NCBI GenBank assembly: GCA_016926235.1
Contig: JAFGOZ010000454.1
Span: 1 to 21,957 of the forward strand
Reading direction: 5' to 3'
Length of the DNA: 21,957 bases
Source of the DNA: Bacteroidales bacterium
GTDB lineage: Bacteria > Bacteroidota > Bacteroidia > Bacteroidales > UBA10428
Positions 14,520-21,893 of the stretch are shown here, piece by piece. Numbering within the stretch: position 1 is the first letter of the stretch; every line of letters begins with the position of its first letter. The notes beneath the pieces were generated by a model. It ran no database searches. It was given only the letters and a program-made list of their open reading frames with translations, and was not told the DNA's origin. The position numbers were made by a program, and so were the translations under genes.

Positions 14520-16703
14520 ATGAAAGAATTAGAAATTTACTTAGAAAATTGTTATGGAATAAAAAGATTTAAACATAAATTCAATTTTGAGCTATCAAAA
14601 GCACAACTTGTTTATGCTCCTAATGGAGTTATGAAATCTTCTTTGGCTTTAACACTTGAAGATATTTCAGAAAATAGAAACTCAAAGGATAGGATTTTTT
14701 CTGAGAGAGTTACGCACAGAGAAGTTAAAATTGATGGGAGAGATATTGCTCCTGAAGAGATTTTTGTTATCCAAAGAATGAAAACTTCTGAGTTCAAAGA
14801 AGCTTCTACAATTCTTGCAAACGAAAAACTTAAAAATGAATACGATTCACTAAATTCAAAACTGAATGATTCAAAAAACGACTTTATTAAACTTATACAG
14901 CCATTATTTGGCATAAAACAGAACTTAATTGAGAGAGAAATTGAAAGCGTTTTTAAACAAGACTTATTTAAATTTTCTGTTACCTACGGGACTCAAATTA
15001 ATGAAATTAAGGAGCCCTTATATAAAAATATTCAATATTCCGAGATTTTCAATGAGAAGGCATTTAAGTTTCTTGAAAGTAAGGATTTCAGAACTAAAAT
15101 CAAAGACTACATAAACGTATATGATACTTTAATAAATGAGAACAACACCCTCTTTATGAAGGGGACCTTTAATCATTACAATGCAGATACTGTAACAAAA
15201 TCATTAAAAGACAACAATTTCTTTTCTGCTAAGCACAAAGTTAAAATTAAGGAACAGGAGATTAGTAATGCCCAGGAATTAGAAGAATTGATCAGATCGG
15301 AAAAGGAAAAAGTTTTAAAAGACCCTGAGCTCTCAAGTAAGTTTAACGAAATTGACAAGTCCCTGAACAATAATGCAGAGCTTAGGAAGTTTAGGAGCTA
15401 TGTAGAAGAAAATCAGGAAATAATAAAAGAATTTGCTGATTTGTCTAACTTTCAAAAAAAACTGATATTAAATTATATTGCACAATATAACAGTGAATTT
15501 AATGTATTGCTAAAGTTATACAAAGCCTCTTCAGAACAAAGAGATAAAATCATTCAGGAAGCAAAGAAAGAACAAACTGATTGGAAAAGTGTAATTGATA
15601 TTTTCAAACGTAGATTTTCAGTTCCGTTCAAAGTCCATATAAAAAACCAAGAAAATGTAATTCTTAATAATGAACCAGCATCTTTACTCTTTGAATATTC
15701 TGATGGAGATGGCCCTGAAAATAAAAAATTGCTTGGTGGTCCAGAACTTCATGAGTCTCTAAGTACAGGGGAACAACGTGTTTTTTATCTGCTTAATATA
15801 ATTTTCCAAATTGAGACTAGAAGAAAGTTTAATAAAAGTCAGTTGGTAATTGTTGACGATATTGCCGATTCATTTGATTATAAAAATAAATATGCAATTA
15901 TTGAGTATTTAAAAGATGTTTTGGATGACCCTCAATTTTTTATGGTAGTAATGACACATAATTTTGATTTCTACAAAACAATCAAAAGCAGATTAGGGTC
16001 AAGAATTAATTACCAAGGGAATTGGATTTCTATTAAAAAAGCTGGTGAAATTGAACTTGTAATTGGGGAGAAAAAGGATGTTTTTCAAACACTAAGAAGC
16101 AAATATGATTCATGTGATTTTTCATTTATTGCTTGTATTCCATTCGTAAGAAATTTAATTGAGTTTACAATAGGCGATAATAATAAGGAATATCTTACAT
16201 TGACGTCATTGTTGCACATAAAACCATCCAGAAAAGTAGAGGGAATCAATGAAACAGAAGGCATTACTTTTCAAGAAGTTATGGAAATTTTCAATGCCAC
16301 ATTTAATCAAGCTAAAACCAAAACAAATTCAGAACAAAAGATATTTGATGTAATATTATCTAAGGCTGAAGAAGTAAATAATCTTGTTGACTGTAACCCG
16401 TTGGATATTAAATACAAAATTTGTATATCAATTGCTATCAGACTTTTAGCTGAAAAATTTGCAATATCAAAAATTACTGACCCGAATTTTCATGCCAACA
16501 TTCATAAAAAACAAACAGGTCAAATAGTAGAGATTTATAAAAAAGAAAATCCAAACAAAACGCACAACATCGGAATTCTTGATAGAGTAAACTTAATGAC
16601 AGCTGAGAATATTCATATTAATTCTTTTATGTACGAACCATTGATGGATTTAACAGATGAGCATTTAAAAACTTTGTTTAACGATGTAAAAACTTTAAAT
16701 TGA
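14520..16703 (+). CDS. ABC/RecF-like (AAA_13-type) ATPase with variant P-loop
   Basis: This 727-aa protein has an SMC/RecF-like split ATPase. The N-terminal P-loop is YAPNGVMKSS (32-41), with Met where Gly normally precedes the Lys. A helical and coiled-coil insert spans about 90-380, followed by an ABC-type signature LSTGEQ (414-419), Walker B VIVDDIADSFD (D446-D447, Asp in place of the usual Glu) and a switch His in MTHNFD (H480). A C-terminal domain of about 200 residues ends with a striking NIHINSFMYEP segment near 697-707. PrrC, RloC and other AAA_13 ATPases share this architecture and act in phage defence, usually with a fused or partner nuclease. The upstream RmuC-type nuclease, 32 bp away, could be that partner. 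Exact system not recognised. Confidence 0.7.
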   Translation: MKELEIYLENCYGIKRFKHKFNFELSKAQLVYAPNGVMKSSLALTLEDISENRNSKDRIFSERVTHREVKIDGRDIAPEEIFVIQRMKTSEFKEASTILANEKLKNEYDSLNSKLNDSKNDFIKLIQPLFGIKQNLIEREIESVFKQDLFKFSVTYGTQINEIKEPLYKNIQYSEIFNEKAFKFLESKDFRTKIKDYINVYDTLINENNTLFMKGTFNHYNADTVTKSLKDNNFFSAKHKVKIKEQEISNAQELEELIRSEKEKVLKDPELSSKFNEIDKSLNNNAELRKFRSYVEENQEIIKEFADLSNFQKKLILNYIAQYNSEFNVLLKLYKASSEQRDKIIQEAKKEQTDWKSVIDIFKRRFSVPFKVHIKNQENVILNNEPASLLFEYSDGDGPENKKLLGGPELHESLSTGEQRVFYLLNIIFQIETRRKFNKSQLVIVDDIADSFDYKNKYAIIEYLKDVLDDPQFFMVVMTHNFDFYKTIKSRLGSRINYQGNWISIKKAGEIELVIGEKKDVFQTLRSKYDSCDFSFIACIPFVRNLIEFTIGDNNKEYLTLTSLLHIKPSRKVEGINETEGITFQEVMEIFNATFNQAKTKTNSEQKIFDVILSKAEEVNNLVDCNPLDIKYKICISIAIRLLAEKFAISKITDPNFHANIHKKQTGQIVEIYKKENPNKTHNIGILDRVNLMTAENIHINSFMYEPLMDLTDEHLKTLFNDVKTLN

Positions 16704-16784
16704 GAATTGACGTTCTTTTCGAGTAATTGCAAGTAGGACGACCAAGTACTTAATAGCGATAATTGTATATTCCGAACCACATCC

Positions 16785-17791
16785 GTCCAAAATAATTTCT
16801 AAAAAATAAGGGGGTTTGAATTACCCCTATTGAGGTAAATTTATTGTGGCAAACAAAATACCAACCCCCATGGTAAATTTATCTCTTTTCTCGCAGATTA
16901 CAAGCTTATATCTATTAGATGCCAGTGTGATCTCATTATCATTATCACTATACGACTGGGCCAAGTTCAGGACACGTAAGGGCGCTGTATAGCTTCATTT
17001 ATTGCTTGACTACGAAGGTTGTTTACCTGCCTTTGCCGATTTAACACATGGGAAAGTGCATGAAATTAAGATTGCTCGTGAAATGAAATTACCTACGGAT
17101 AGTATTTTGGTTTTCGATATGGGGTATTATGACTTTTCCTGGTGGTATAATTTGGACAGCATGAATAACTGGTTTGTTACCCGGGCAAAAGACAATCTGG
17201 ATTATGATATTCTAACAGACTATAAGGTTTCTGATGAAAAAGATCATAATGTACTAGAAGATTGTGACATTCGATTAAGCAGTGATAAAGGTTTTAAGGA
17301 ATATCCCAAACTCTTAAGACTCGTAAGGTATTGGGATGAAATAAATAAGAATGAATTGGTTTTCCTGACAAATAACCGTTCTTGGACAGCAACAACAGTA
17401 GCACGGATTTATAAAGAACGCTGGAACATCGAGTCATTTTTCAAACTTATAAAACAAAACTTGAAAATAAAATCCTTTGTAGGCACATCAGAGAATGCCG
17501 TACAAATTCAAATATGGACAGCGTTGATCACCATCCTAATACTGACATTCCTGAAGATCAAAGCAAAGTATCAATGGCATATGTCTAACCTGATAACTTT
17601 TATACGCTTAAATCTTTTTGTGAAAATAGATCTATGGGAATGGATCAATCAGCCATTTATCCGTCCTAAAGAACCAAATTCTGACCAACTTTCTCTTTTC
17701 ACAGGATAGGTCCAATTCAGAATTGACAATAAATATAGGCTAACAACTTGAATATGAATACTGGATTCTATGAAATTAATTTATTTTGGAC
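16785..17791 (+). mobile_element. Decayed IS4-family insertion sequence
   Basis: The outer ends are gtccaaaataa (16785-16795) and its exact inverted complement ttattttggac (17781-17791), giving 11-bp terminal inverted repeats around the transposase remnant. The element is about 1.0 kb, shorter than an intact IS4 element because the 5' half of the transposase is deleted. No target-site duplication touches the ends, but attccgaacca occurs outside both (16769-16779 and 17799-17809). It separates the ATPase gene from the convergent NADAR gene. Confidence 0.65.
16870..17709 (+). pseudogene. IS4-family transposase, internally deleted and with a nonsense codon
   Basis: From ATG 16870 the frame gives a short N-terminus (MVNLSLFSQI) joined directly to the first catalytic region (YLLDASVISLSLSLYDWAKF, then RTRKGAV), where intact relatives carry well over 100 residues between the two. 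A TAG at 16990-16992 stands where the family has Lys (GAVKLH), and the frame continues as LHLLLDYEGCLPAF. The second Asp is in LVFDMGYYD, and the IS4 YREK signature is intact: YKERWNIESFFKLIK, then NLKIKSF. The C-terminus WINQPFIRP...LSLFTG looks complete. The deletion and stop make it inactive; an apparent start at 17002 is only the frame after the stop. Confidence 0.85.
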
Positions 17792-17852
17792 AGCTGTGAT
17801 TCCGAACCAAACTGTAAGATTCGCCTAATATTTTTGTCAATGTACAACGCAG

Positions 17853-18476
17853 TTAAGAAAATTGCAAATTATAACTAAAGTCAGTACAATTATCAACAAA
17901 GTCGTGTTCTGGGTCTATTTCCCGTAAATCAAAATTTATAATTTTGAGGTTTGGAACAGCCCTTAAATTGAGGTGTTTGGGCTTATGTTCAAAAACAAAC
18001 TCCTTTCGCAGTTCCATCAATAACCGACCAAGGGCGTTAATTCCTTCATAATAAGTGCCTTTATCAATGGCTCCCCATACCTTACCTTTCGGTGCAAACT
18101 CAACTATTGGTAAATTATCTGTTTCATTAAGAATTGCAGAAAACTTTTCCCAGTTTTGAAATAGTTTAAGTTCAAGACAAATACGCATAACATTATATTT
18201 GACTGATTCCCAATCCGGTCTTGTGAATGAATAATACTTCTTGCTTATCATTTTGGCAGTCATGGGACTTCTCTGCAAAATTATCTCTTGCTGGATGTTC
18301 GGAAATTCAGGATAACGAAGTGACTGATATAAGGCTTCAGATGATTTCAAATATATTTTACCCAAGCAAATCGGAAAACCTGACGCCATGTTTGATAAAC
18401 CGCCATATTTTTCCTTAGTTTTCCTAAACACTATGCAGGAATCCTTAGGATATTGCCTAATATTGTTGCTTTCCAT
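17853..18476 (-). CDS. NADAR domain protein (YbiA/DUF1768-like)
   Basis: This 207-aa protein has a clear NADAR fold over residues 14-158. Its marks are FRKTKEKYGGLSNMASGFPI, SSEALYQSLRYP (with the conserved Glu48), QRSPMTAKM, RPDWESVKYNVM, KLFQN, VWGA (133-136) and GINALGRLLMELR (145-157). NADAR enzymes hydrolyse ADP-ribose conjugates, and some remove ADP-ribose from guanine in DNA, acting as antitoxins to DarT-like toxins. About 50 C-terminal residues extend beyond the domain, with a Leu-rich and Asp-rich tail. The ATG is 3 bp after the stop of the phosphoribosyltransferase-like gene, so the two are one operon, with NADAR second. No DarT-like gene is present. The likely role is protecting the cell from, or working with, its partner enzyme. 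Confidence 0.85.
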   Translation of the reverse strand: MESNNIRQYPKDSCIVFRKTKEKYGGLSNMASGFPICLGKIYLKSSEALYQSLRYPEFPNIQQEIILQRSPMTAKMISKKYYSFTRPDWESVKYNVMRICLELKLFQNWEKFSAILNETDNLPIVEFAPKGKVWGAIDKGTYYEGINALGRLLMELRKEFVFEHKPKHLNLRAVPNLKIINFDLREIDPEHDFVDNCTDFSYNLQFS

Positions 18477-18479
18477 TTG

Positions 18480-19523
18480 TTATGTGCCTCTATTTTGAAC
18501 TGAGAATAAAGGTATCCAATTATTTTTTTCCCACCAAAAAACCAAAGGGCAAGTATTGGAAACATTTCTCCATGTGAAAGCATGACTACCTGTACCAAGG
18601 GTTTTGTAACCCGGCGGTGTTAATCCTAAAGGTCTAACTGGTGGGCTATTTGTCATGCAATTGTCCAGAATATCCAAACCCTTATTTAATAAAATTGTTT
18701 CATATCTGATTCGATTTTCCTTACTTGTATAAAACTCTTCAGTTGCGGGTGTATTTTCTAACCTATAGGCAAATTGTGATTGATATGTGCCAGAAAGACT
18801 TTCAAGATATTCATCGTACCTCCTGACATCACCTATTTTTAAGGGAAATACATTATTTAATTTTGGCGAAGGATTGTAATAGTTTATTCTTGGGTTATTA
18901 TCAATTACCCTACCTTTACTATGATAAAAATCAATAGTATCGACAAATTGCCGCCCAAATTTTTGAAGAAATCTATATTTTATATTTGCTAAGCCCCATG
19001 AATGTTGAAAGAAGAAAACTGCAAGTATATTTAGCCCTTCCTTGAGATACTTTTCGATACCATACTCTTCAATAAGTAAGGTAATATTATTAAAAAATGT
19101 ACCACCTGATGCTATGACATCGTCAAAGTAAATCCAATGTTTGACACCTTTGTCCCCGTACTCATTTATGCCCTTATTATATTTTTTTTTCGAAATACTA
19201 TCAAAAAAAGCAAGTAATGCTTTCTGACTTTTGCCTTGAGGCTGACAATCCAGTACTGTAGAATGCGACAGGAAATCTAAAACATTTTTGTATTGATAAT
19301 GCTTAGATAAATATTCGAATGAATCATCCAGTAATTCAATTGCATTCTGTTTTGATAAATATGATTGAGGCATTATGTGCAGTATTTCGTTAAGTATGAA
19401 GGCCCTATCTTCTTTTGCGAACTGACCAACCCAATTTAAAATATGTCTTTCATCAATATTAATACCGCTGTCATTCCTATAGTCGCTTATTACCTCAAGA
19501 ATTTTTGCTACGAATTCTTTCAT
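18480..19523 (-). CDS. PRTase-CE-like phosphoribosyltransferase of a conflict system
   Basis: This 347-aa protein starts with a helical region (1-120), then has the type I phosphoribosyltransferase PRPP-binding loop WIYFDDVIASGGT (130-142: hydrophobics, Asp-Asp, then SGGT), followed by the alternating strands LNILAVFFFQH and FVDTIDFYHSKGRVI. The C-terminus has a recognisable LGTGSHAFTWRN, NTCPLVFWW, NWIPLF block (309-340). I associate this with the PRTase-CE family, described computationally as linked to prokaryotic conflict systems. It lacks the partners of a nucleotide-salvage operon. It is followed 3 bp later by NADAR, which suggests that it makes or transfers a ribosyl-phosphate or ADP-ribose-like adduct onto nucleotides, DNA or RNA that NADAR can remove. 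Chemistry and target are inference. Confidence 0.68.
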   Translation of the reverse strand: MKEFVAKILEVISDYRNDSGINIDERHILNWVGQFAKEDRAFILNEILHIMPQSYLSKQNAIELLDDSFEYLSKHYQYKNVLDFLSHSTVLDCQPQGKSQKALLAFFDSISKKKYNKGINEYGDKGVKHWIYFDDVIASGGTFFNNITLLIEEYGIEKYLKEGLNILAVFFFQHSWGLANIKYRFLQKFGRQFVDTIDFYHSKGRVIDNNPRINYYNPSPKLNNVFPLKIGDVRRYDEYLESLSGTYQSQFAYRLENTPATEEFYTSKENRIRYETILLNKGLDILDNCMTNSPPVRPLGLTPPGYKTLGTGSHAFTWRNVSNTCPLVFWWEKNNWIPLFSVQNRGT

Positions 19524-19674
19524 TAACTTACTTTTAATATGTAGAACATATACCGAACTATATTAAAGTTAAATTAAAAGTTTGTGTCAGAACAACCAAG
19601 CAACTTATTTTTATGAACAGCTTAATGAATTTAATTTGGAAGGAACCCATACGGGGTCGGACCTGTATATAAGA

Positions 19675-19697
19675 TTGATTATTAGATTAATAATCAA
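19675..19697. promoter_or_regulatory. 9-bp-arm inverted repeat between divergent operons
   Basis: ttgattatt (19675-19683) and aataatcaa (19689-19697) form perfect arms around a 5-base centre, 150 bp upstream of the PRTase-CE start and 360 bp before hipB. It could be an operator or a short RNA hairpin. The rest of 19524-20060 holds the dispersed repeat copy B and the hip operator-like boxes, and no further gene is supported. Confidence 0.4.
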
Positions 19698-19767
19698 AAT
19701 TTAACAGAGATTCAATCTATGTATATTATTGACATTAAGGTGAAAAAAACGGAGTCGATGACCAACA

Positions 19768-19865
19768 CAGGCCGGACATCCTTAACCACCCAATTCGATA
19801 GTTAAACGCTTGATTATATGTTATTTGAAAAAATGAAAGATTTTCGGCGAAAGGTGATCAATATG
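19768..19865 (+). repeat. Dispersed ~95-bp direct repeat, copy B
   Basis: Partner of 12621-12713. It carries ATG 19833 with MKDFRRKVINM, matching MKDFRRRVVNM of copy A. Beyond the second ATG the frames differ, and this one closes at 19923-19925 after 30 codons. The copies are in the same orientation and about 7 kb apart. A weaker echo (attttcggctaaag..tatatgaccg) occurs near 6421-6447. Confidence 0.6.
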
Positions 19866-19924
19866 ACCGGAATTTACATCATACCGAGTAATCGCTATCA
19901 CGATAGGGTAAAATTCAATTATTG

Positions 19925-20063
19925 AAATTACATTATAGGGTGACTTTATTTGTTTCCTTTCCTGGCACATTGATTTCTTACCTATAAATCACATTATAAT
20001 ATGATTTAATATTGGATAGTATAAGGAATTACATTACATTTACAATAAAATCACATTATAATG
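19925..20063 (+). promoter_or_regulatory. Repeated HipB operator-like boxes
   Basis: The core (a)aatcacattataat(a) occurs at 19986-20000, where it extends into the imperfect palindrome aatcacattataatatgatt (19987-20006), and at 20048-20061, where it overlaps the hipB start codon. A looser copy is aaattacattataggg (19925-19940), and a partial one lies at 20028-20040. Repeated sites in front of a HipB-type repressor, one of them on the start codon, fit autorepression of the operon. Confidence 0.6.
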
Positions 20064-20276
20064 TTGGTTAATACCATTGGCGAGTCTATCAGGAACCGCA
20101 GAAAGGAGCTACGCATCACTCAGCCTCACCTGGCAGAACTGGCGCAGATCAGTGTCAACACGCTTTATAAAATAGAGCGGGGACAAGGTAATCCTTCGCT
20201 GAAGGTTTTAAATCAGCTTGCAGATGTTTTGGGCATGGAATTAAAGCTTGAAGTAAAGAAGATCAATAACAAATGA
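20061..20276 (+). CDS. hipB: HipB-like antitoxin/repressor
   Basis: A 71-aa single-domain XRE protein (IGESIRNRRKELRITQPHLA, then ISVNTLYKIERGQGNPSL and LADVLGMELKLEV), which is essentially just the HTH with a short beta tail. In HipBST operons this protein binds DNA and represses the operon, alone or in complex with HipS and HipT. The stop overlaps the hipS start (ATGA at 20273-20276). The start codon lies within the last operator-like box, so bound protein would block both transcription and initiation. Confidence 0.88.
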   Translation: MLVNTIGESIRNRRKELRITQPHLAELAQISVNTLYKIERGQGNPSLKVLNQLADVLGMELKLEVKKINNK

Positions 20277-20602
20277 GATCATTGGAAGTATATCGCAATG
20301 GAATTATTACCGGAGTTCTAACTGAAATCGACAGAAAAAACTATGTATTCCGTTATGATGAAGGATATTTCAAAGATCCGGCCGGTGCTGCTATTAGTTT
20401 AACGCTGCCTAAAACCCGGCAGGAATACAGTAGCCCAATTTTGTTCCCCTTTTTCTTTAATATGCTAAGCGAAGGTGTGAACCGGGATTTACAGTGCAGG
20501 TTGTTAAAAATTGACAAAAATGATCATTTTGGCCTGCTTATGGCTACAGCCCAATACAATACCATTGGAGCCATTACAGTAAAACCTTTAATTAACGCAT
20601 GA
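20273..20602 (+). CDS. hipS: HipS-like protein (HipA N-terminal domain as a separate gene)
   Basis: This 109-aa protein corresponds to the N-subdomain-1 of HipA: LEVYRNGIITGVL, FRYDEGYFKDPAGAAISLTL, the FPFFFNMLSEG block and DHFGLLMATAQYNTIGAITV. In tripartite HipBST systems this piece is encoded separately and HipS, not HipB, neutralises the kinase. It overlaps hipB by 4 bp and hipT by 4 bp, giving fully coupled translation. Length and motif order match the family. It is not a truncation product, because the downstream gene has its own start and lacks exactly this domain. Confidence 0.85.
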   Translation: MRSLEVYRNGIITGVLTEIDRKNYVFRYDEGYFKDPAGAAISLTLPKTRQEYSSPILFPFFFNMLSEGVNRDLQCRLLKIDKNDHFGLLMATAQYNTIGAITVKPLINA

Positions 20603-21630
20603 ACTTGCCTGTTATAAAATACTGTCCCGGAACGCTGGCTGAAGGATTTAATACATACAGCCCGGGTTGCCTGCGAAATATGTTTCAGGGGAAAAGTGTG
20701 CATCATATATTACCCTATGAATCGCCTGAGCAAAATGATGAAGTCGCCGGGCAATTCATGGAAAACCGTAAACGGATCTCCATATCCGGCGTACAAGAAA
20801 AGCTAAGTTTTATACTGGATAAGAATGTACTAAGATTGAGTAAAGAACGTGAACAAGGAACATATATCCTTAAACCTATTCCGCGTGATCTTAAACGAGT
20901 AACTCAGGTTCCTGCCAACGAACACCTTACCATGCAGGTAGCCCGCCAAATTTATGGGATACACACCGCTGAAAACGCTCTTGTTTTTTTCAGGGATGGT
21001 TCATCGGCATATCTGACAAAAAGATTCGATGTCAAGCCCCAGGGCGGTAAATGGGGAAAAGAGGATTTTGCCTCACTGGCCGGTAAAACCAAAGATAACG
21101 CAGGTGAACATTTTAAGTATGATTACAGTTATGAAGAAATCGGATTACTTATTCAACAGTACGTTCCGGCATGGCGGGTTGAGATAGAGAAATATTATGC
21201 ATTAGTTGTGTTTAACTTTTTATTCTCCAATGGCGATGCCCATTTGAAAAACTTTTCCCTGGTGGAAACTTCAACGGGTGATTATATTTTGAGTCCTGCT
21301 TATGACCTATTAGATACACGGATTCATGTTGATGAAGAGAGCTTTTTTGCACTAAGTGGAGATCTTTTTAAAGAATGGAACTGGTCGGGCTGTAGGATTA
21401 CCAATTCACAGCACCATCCATGCAAGGAGGACTTTACTGAATTTGGTAAAAGCATTGGGATTAATAATAACAGGGTTGTGAAGCTGCTGGAACCTTTCCT
21501 GAAGGAGCAGCATGGTGTCGCCTCATTAGTTTCCAGATCTTATCTGGATGATGATACAAAGGCATTGTATATAGGGCATTACAGAGAACGGTTAGCGATG
21601 TTGAATCTGTCAGGGAAACAGCCAGGTTAA
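20599..21630 (+). CDS. hipT: HipT-like Ser/Thr kinase toxin
   Basis: A 343-aa HipA-type kinase without the N-terminal subdomain. The Gly-rich/autophosphorylation loop is SISGVQEKLS (61-70), with S61 and S63 forming the Ser-x-Ser pair used in HipT control. K92 lies in YILKP, the catalytic D213 in NGDAHLKNF (211-219) and the metal-binding D236 in AYDLLDT. HipA and HipT toxins phosphorylate aminoacyl-tRNA synthetases (GltX for HipA, TrpS for E. coli HipT), halting translation and causing dormancy. All catalytic residues are present, so the toxin is probably active and held by HipS. The last gene of the operon; no strong terminator follows immediately. The target synthetase cannot be told from sequence. 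Confidence 0.87.
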   Translation: MNLPVIKYCPGTLAEGFNTYSPGCLRNMFQGKSVHHILPYESPEQNDEVAGQFMENRKRISISGVQEKLSFILDKNVLRLSKEREQGTYILKPIPRDLKRVTQVPANEHLTMQVARQIYGIHTAENALVFFRDGSSAYLTKRFDVKPQGGKWGKEDFASLAGKTKDNAGEHFKYDYSYEEIGLLIQQYVPAWRVEIEKYYALVVFNFLFSNGDAHLKNFSLVETSTGDYILSPAYDLLDTRIHVDEESFFALSGDLFKEWNWSGCRITNSQHHPCKEDFTEFGKSIGINNNRVVKLLEPFLKEQHGVASLVSRSYLDDDTKALYIGHYRERLAMLNLSGKQPG

Positions 21631-21758
21631 TTGAAATAGCATATAAAGCCGGACATATAAATTATACTTATTAGCTTTTGATGATAATTGATTATATTTG
21701 TTTTGAATTAGTTCTTTTTACATTGAAATACAAACGAATACACAAGTTTTTCCAGTCT

Positions 21759-21778
21759 GGTGCCCTATTCGGTGCCCT
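21759..21778 (+). repeat. Tandem ggtgccct pair
   Basis: ggtgccct occurs at 21759-21766 and 21771-21778, 12 bp start to start, in the spacer after hipT. Its closeness to the tRNA-like end suggests possible recombinase arm-type sites, but no integrase gene is visible. Apart from this pair, the tRNA-like end and the terminator, I see nothing in 21631-21957. Confidence 0.3.
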
Positions 21779-21829
21779 TTGCGGATTTTGAATTGGTAAA
21801 TTTGTGATTACTAAGATATAACGAGCTTT

Positions 21830-21853
21830 GAGAATCATCTTCTCACCCCGACA
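21830..21853 (+). other. tRNA 3'-end-like sequence, candidate attachment site
   Basis: gagaatcatcttctcaccccgaca reads like the T-arm and acceptor 3' strand of a tRNA: a GAGAA/TTCTC stem followed by ACCCCGAC and A. The loop is 5 bases in place of 7 and lacks the TTCGA core, and no tRNA body lies upstream. A short duplicated tRNA end is a usual mark of an integrated island (attL/attR). The terminator that follows fits the former end of a tRNA transcript. Confidence 0.35.
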
Positions 21854-21862
21854 AATGAAAAT

Positions 21863-21893
21863 GCCTGTCCGCTGAAAAGCGGCGGGCTTTTTT
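21863..21893 (+). terminator. Strong rho-independent terminator
   Basis: gcctgtccgct (21863-21873) pairs with agcggcgggc (21878-21887) around a GAAA loop, with one bulged T, and is followed by a run of six to seven T. It is GC-rich compared with the island and could end a tRNA or host transcript, or the hip operon 230 bp upstream. Confidence 0.85.

Larger units (their letters stand above)
16769..17809. repeat. 11-bp direct repeat outside the IS ends
   Basis: attccgaacca occurs at 16769-16779, five bases outside the left IS end, and at 17799-17809, seven bases outside the right end. Exact identity of 11 bases on both sides of an IS is unlikely by chance. The unequal offsets mean it is not a simple target-site duplication; it may be an older repeat into which the IS jumped. 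Confidence 0.4.

Noticed and set aside
16801..16835. aaggggg...acccctat hairpin as a terminator of the ATPase gene
   Set aside because: It lies inside the IS left end, has an imperfect short stem and no T run after it.
17002..17709. A complete 235-aa transposase gene
   Set aside because: The frame begins right after an in-frame TAG; the first catalytic Asp lies upstream of it, so this is only the distal part of a pseudogene.
17853..19523. A classical DarT-NADAR toxin-antitoxin pair
   Set aside because: The gene before NADAR has a PRPP-loop phosphoribosyltransferase pattern (DDVIASGGT), not the DarT ADP-ribosyltransferase motifs.
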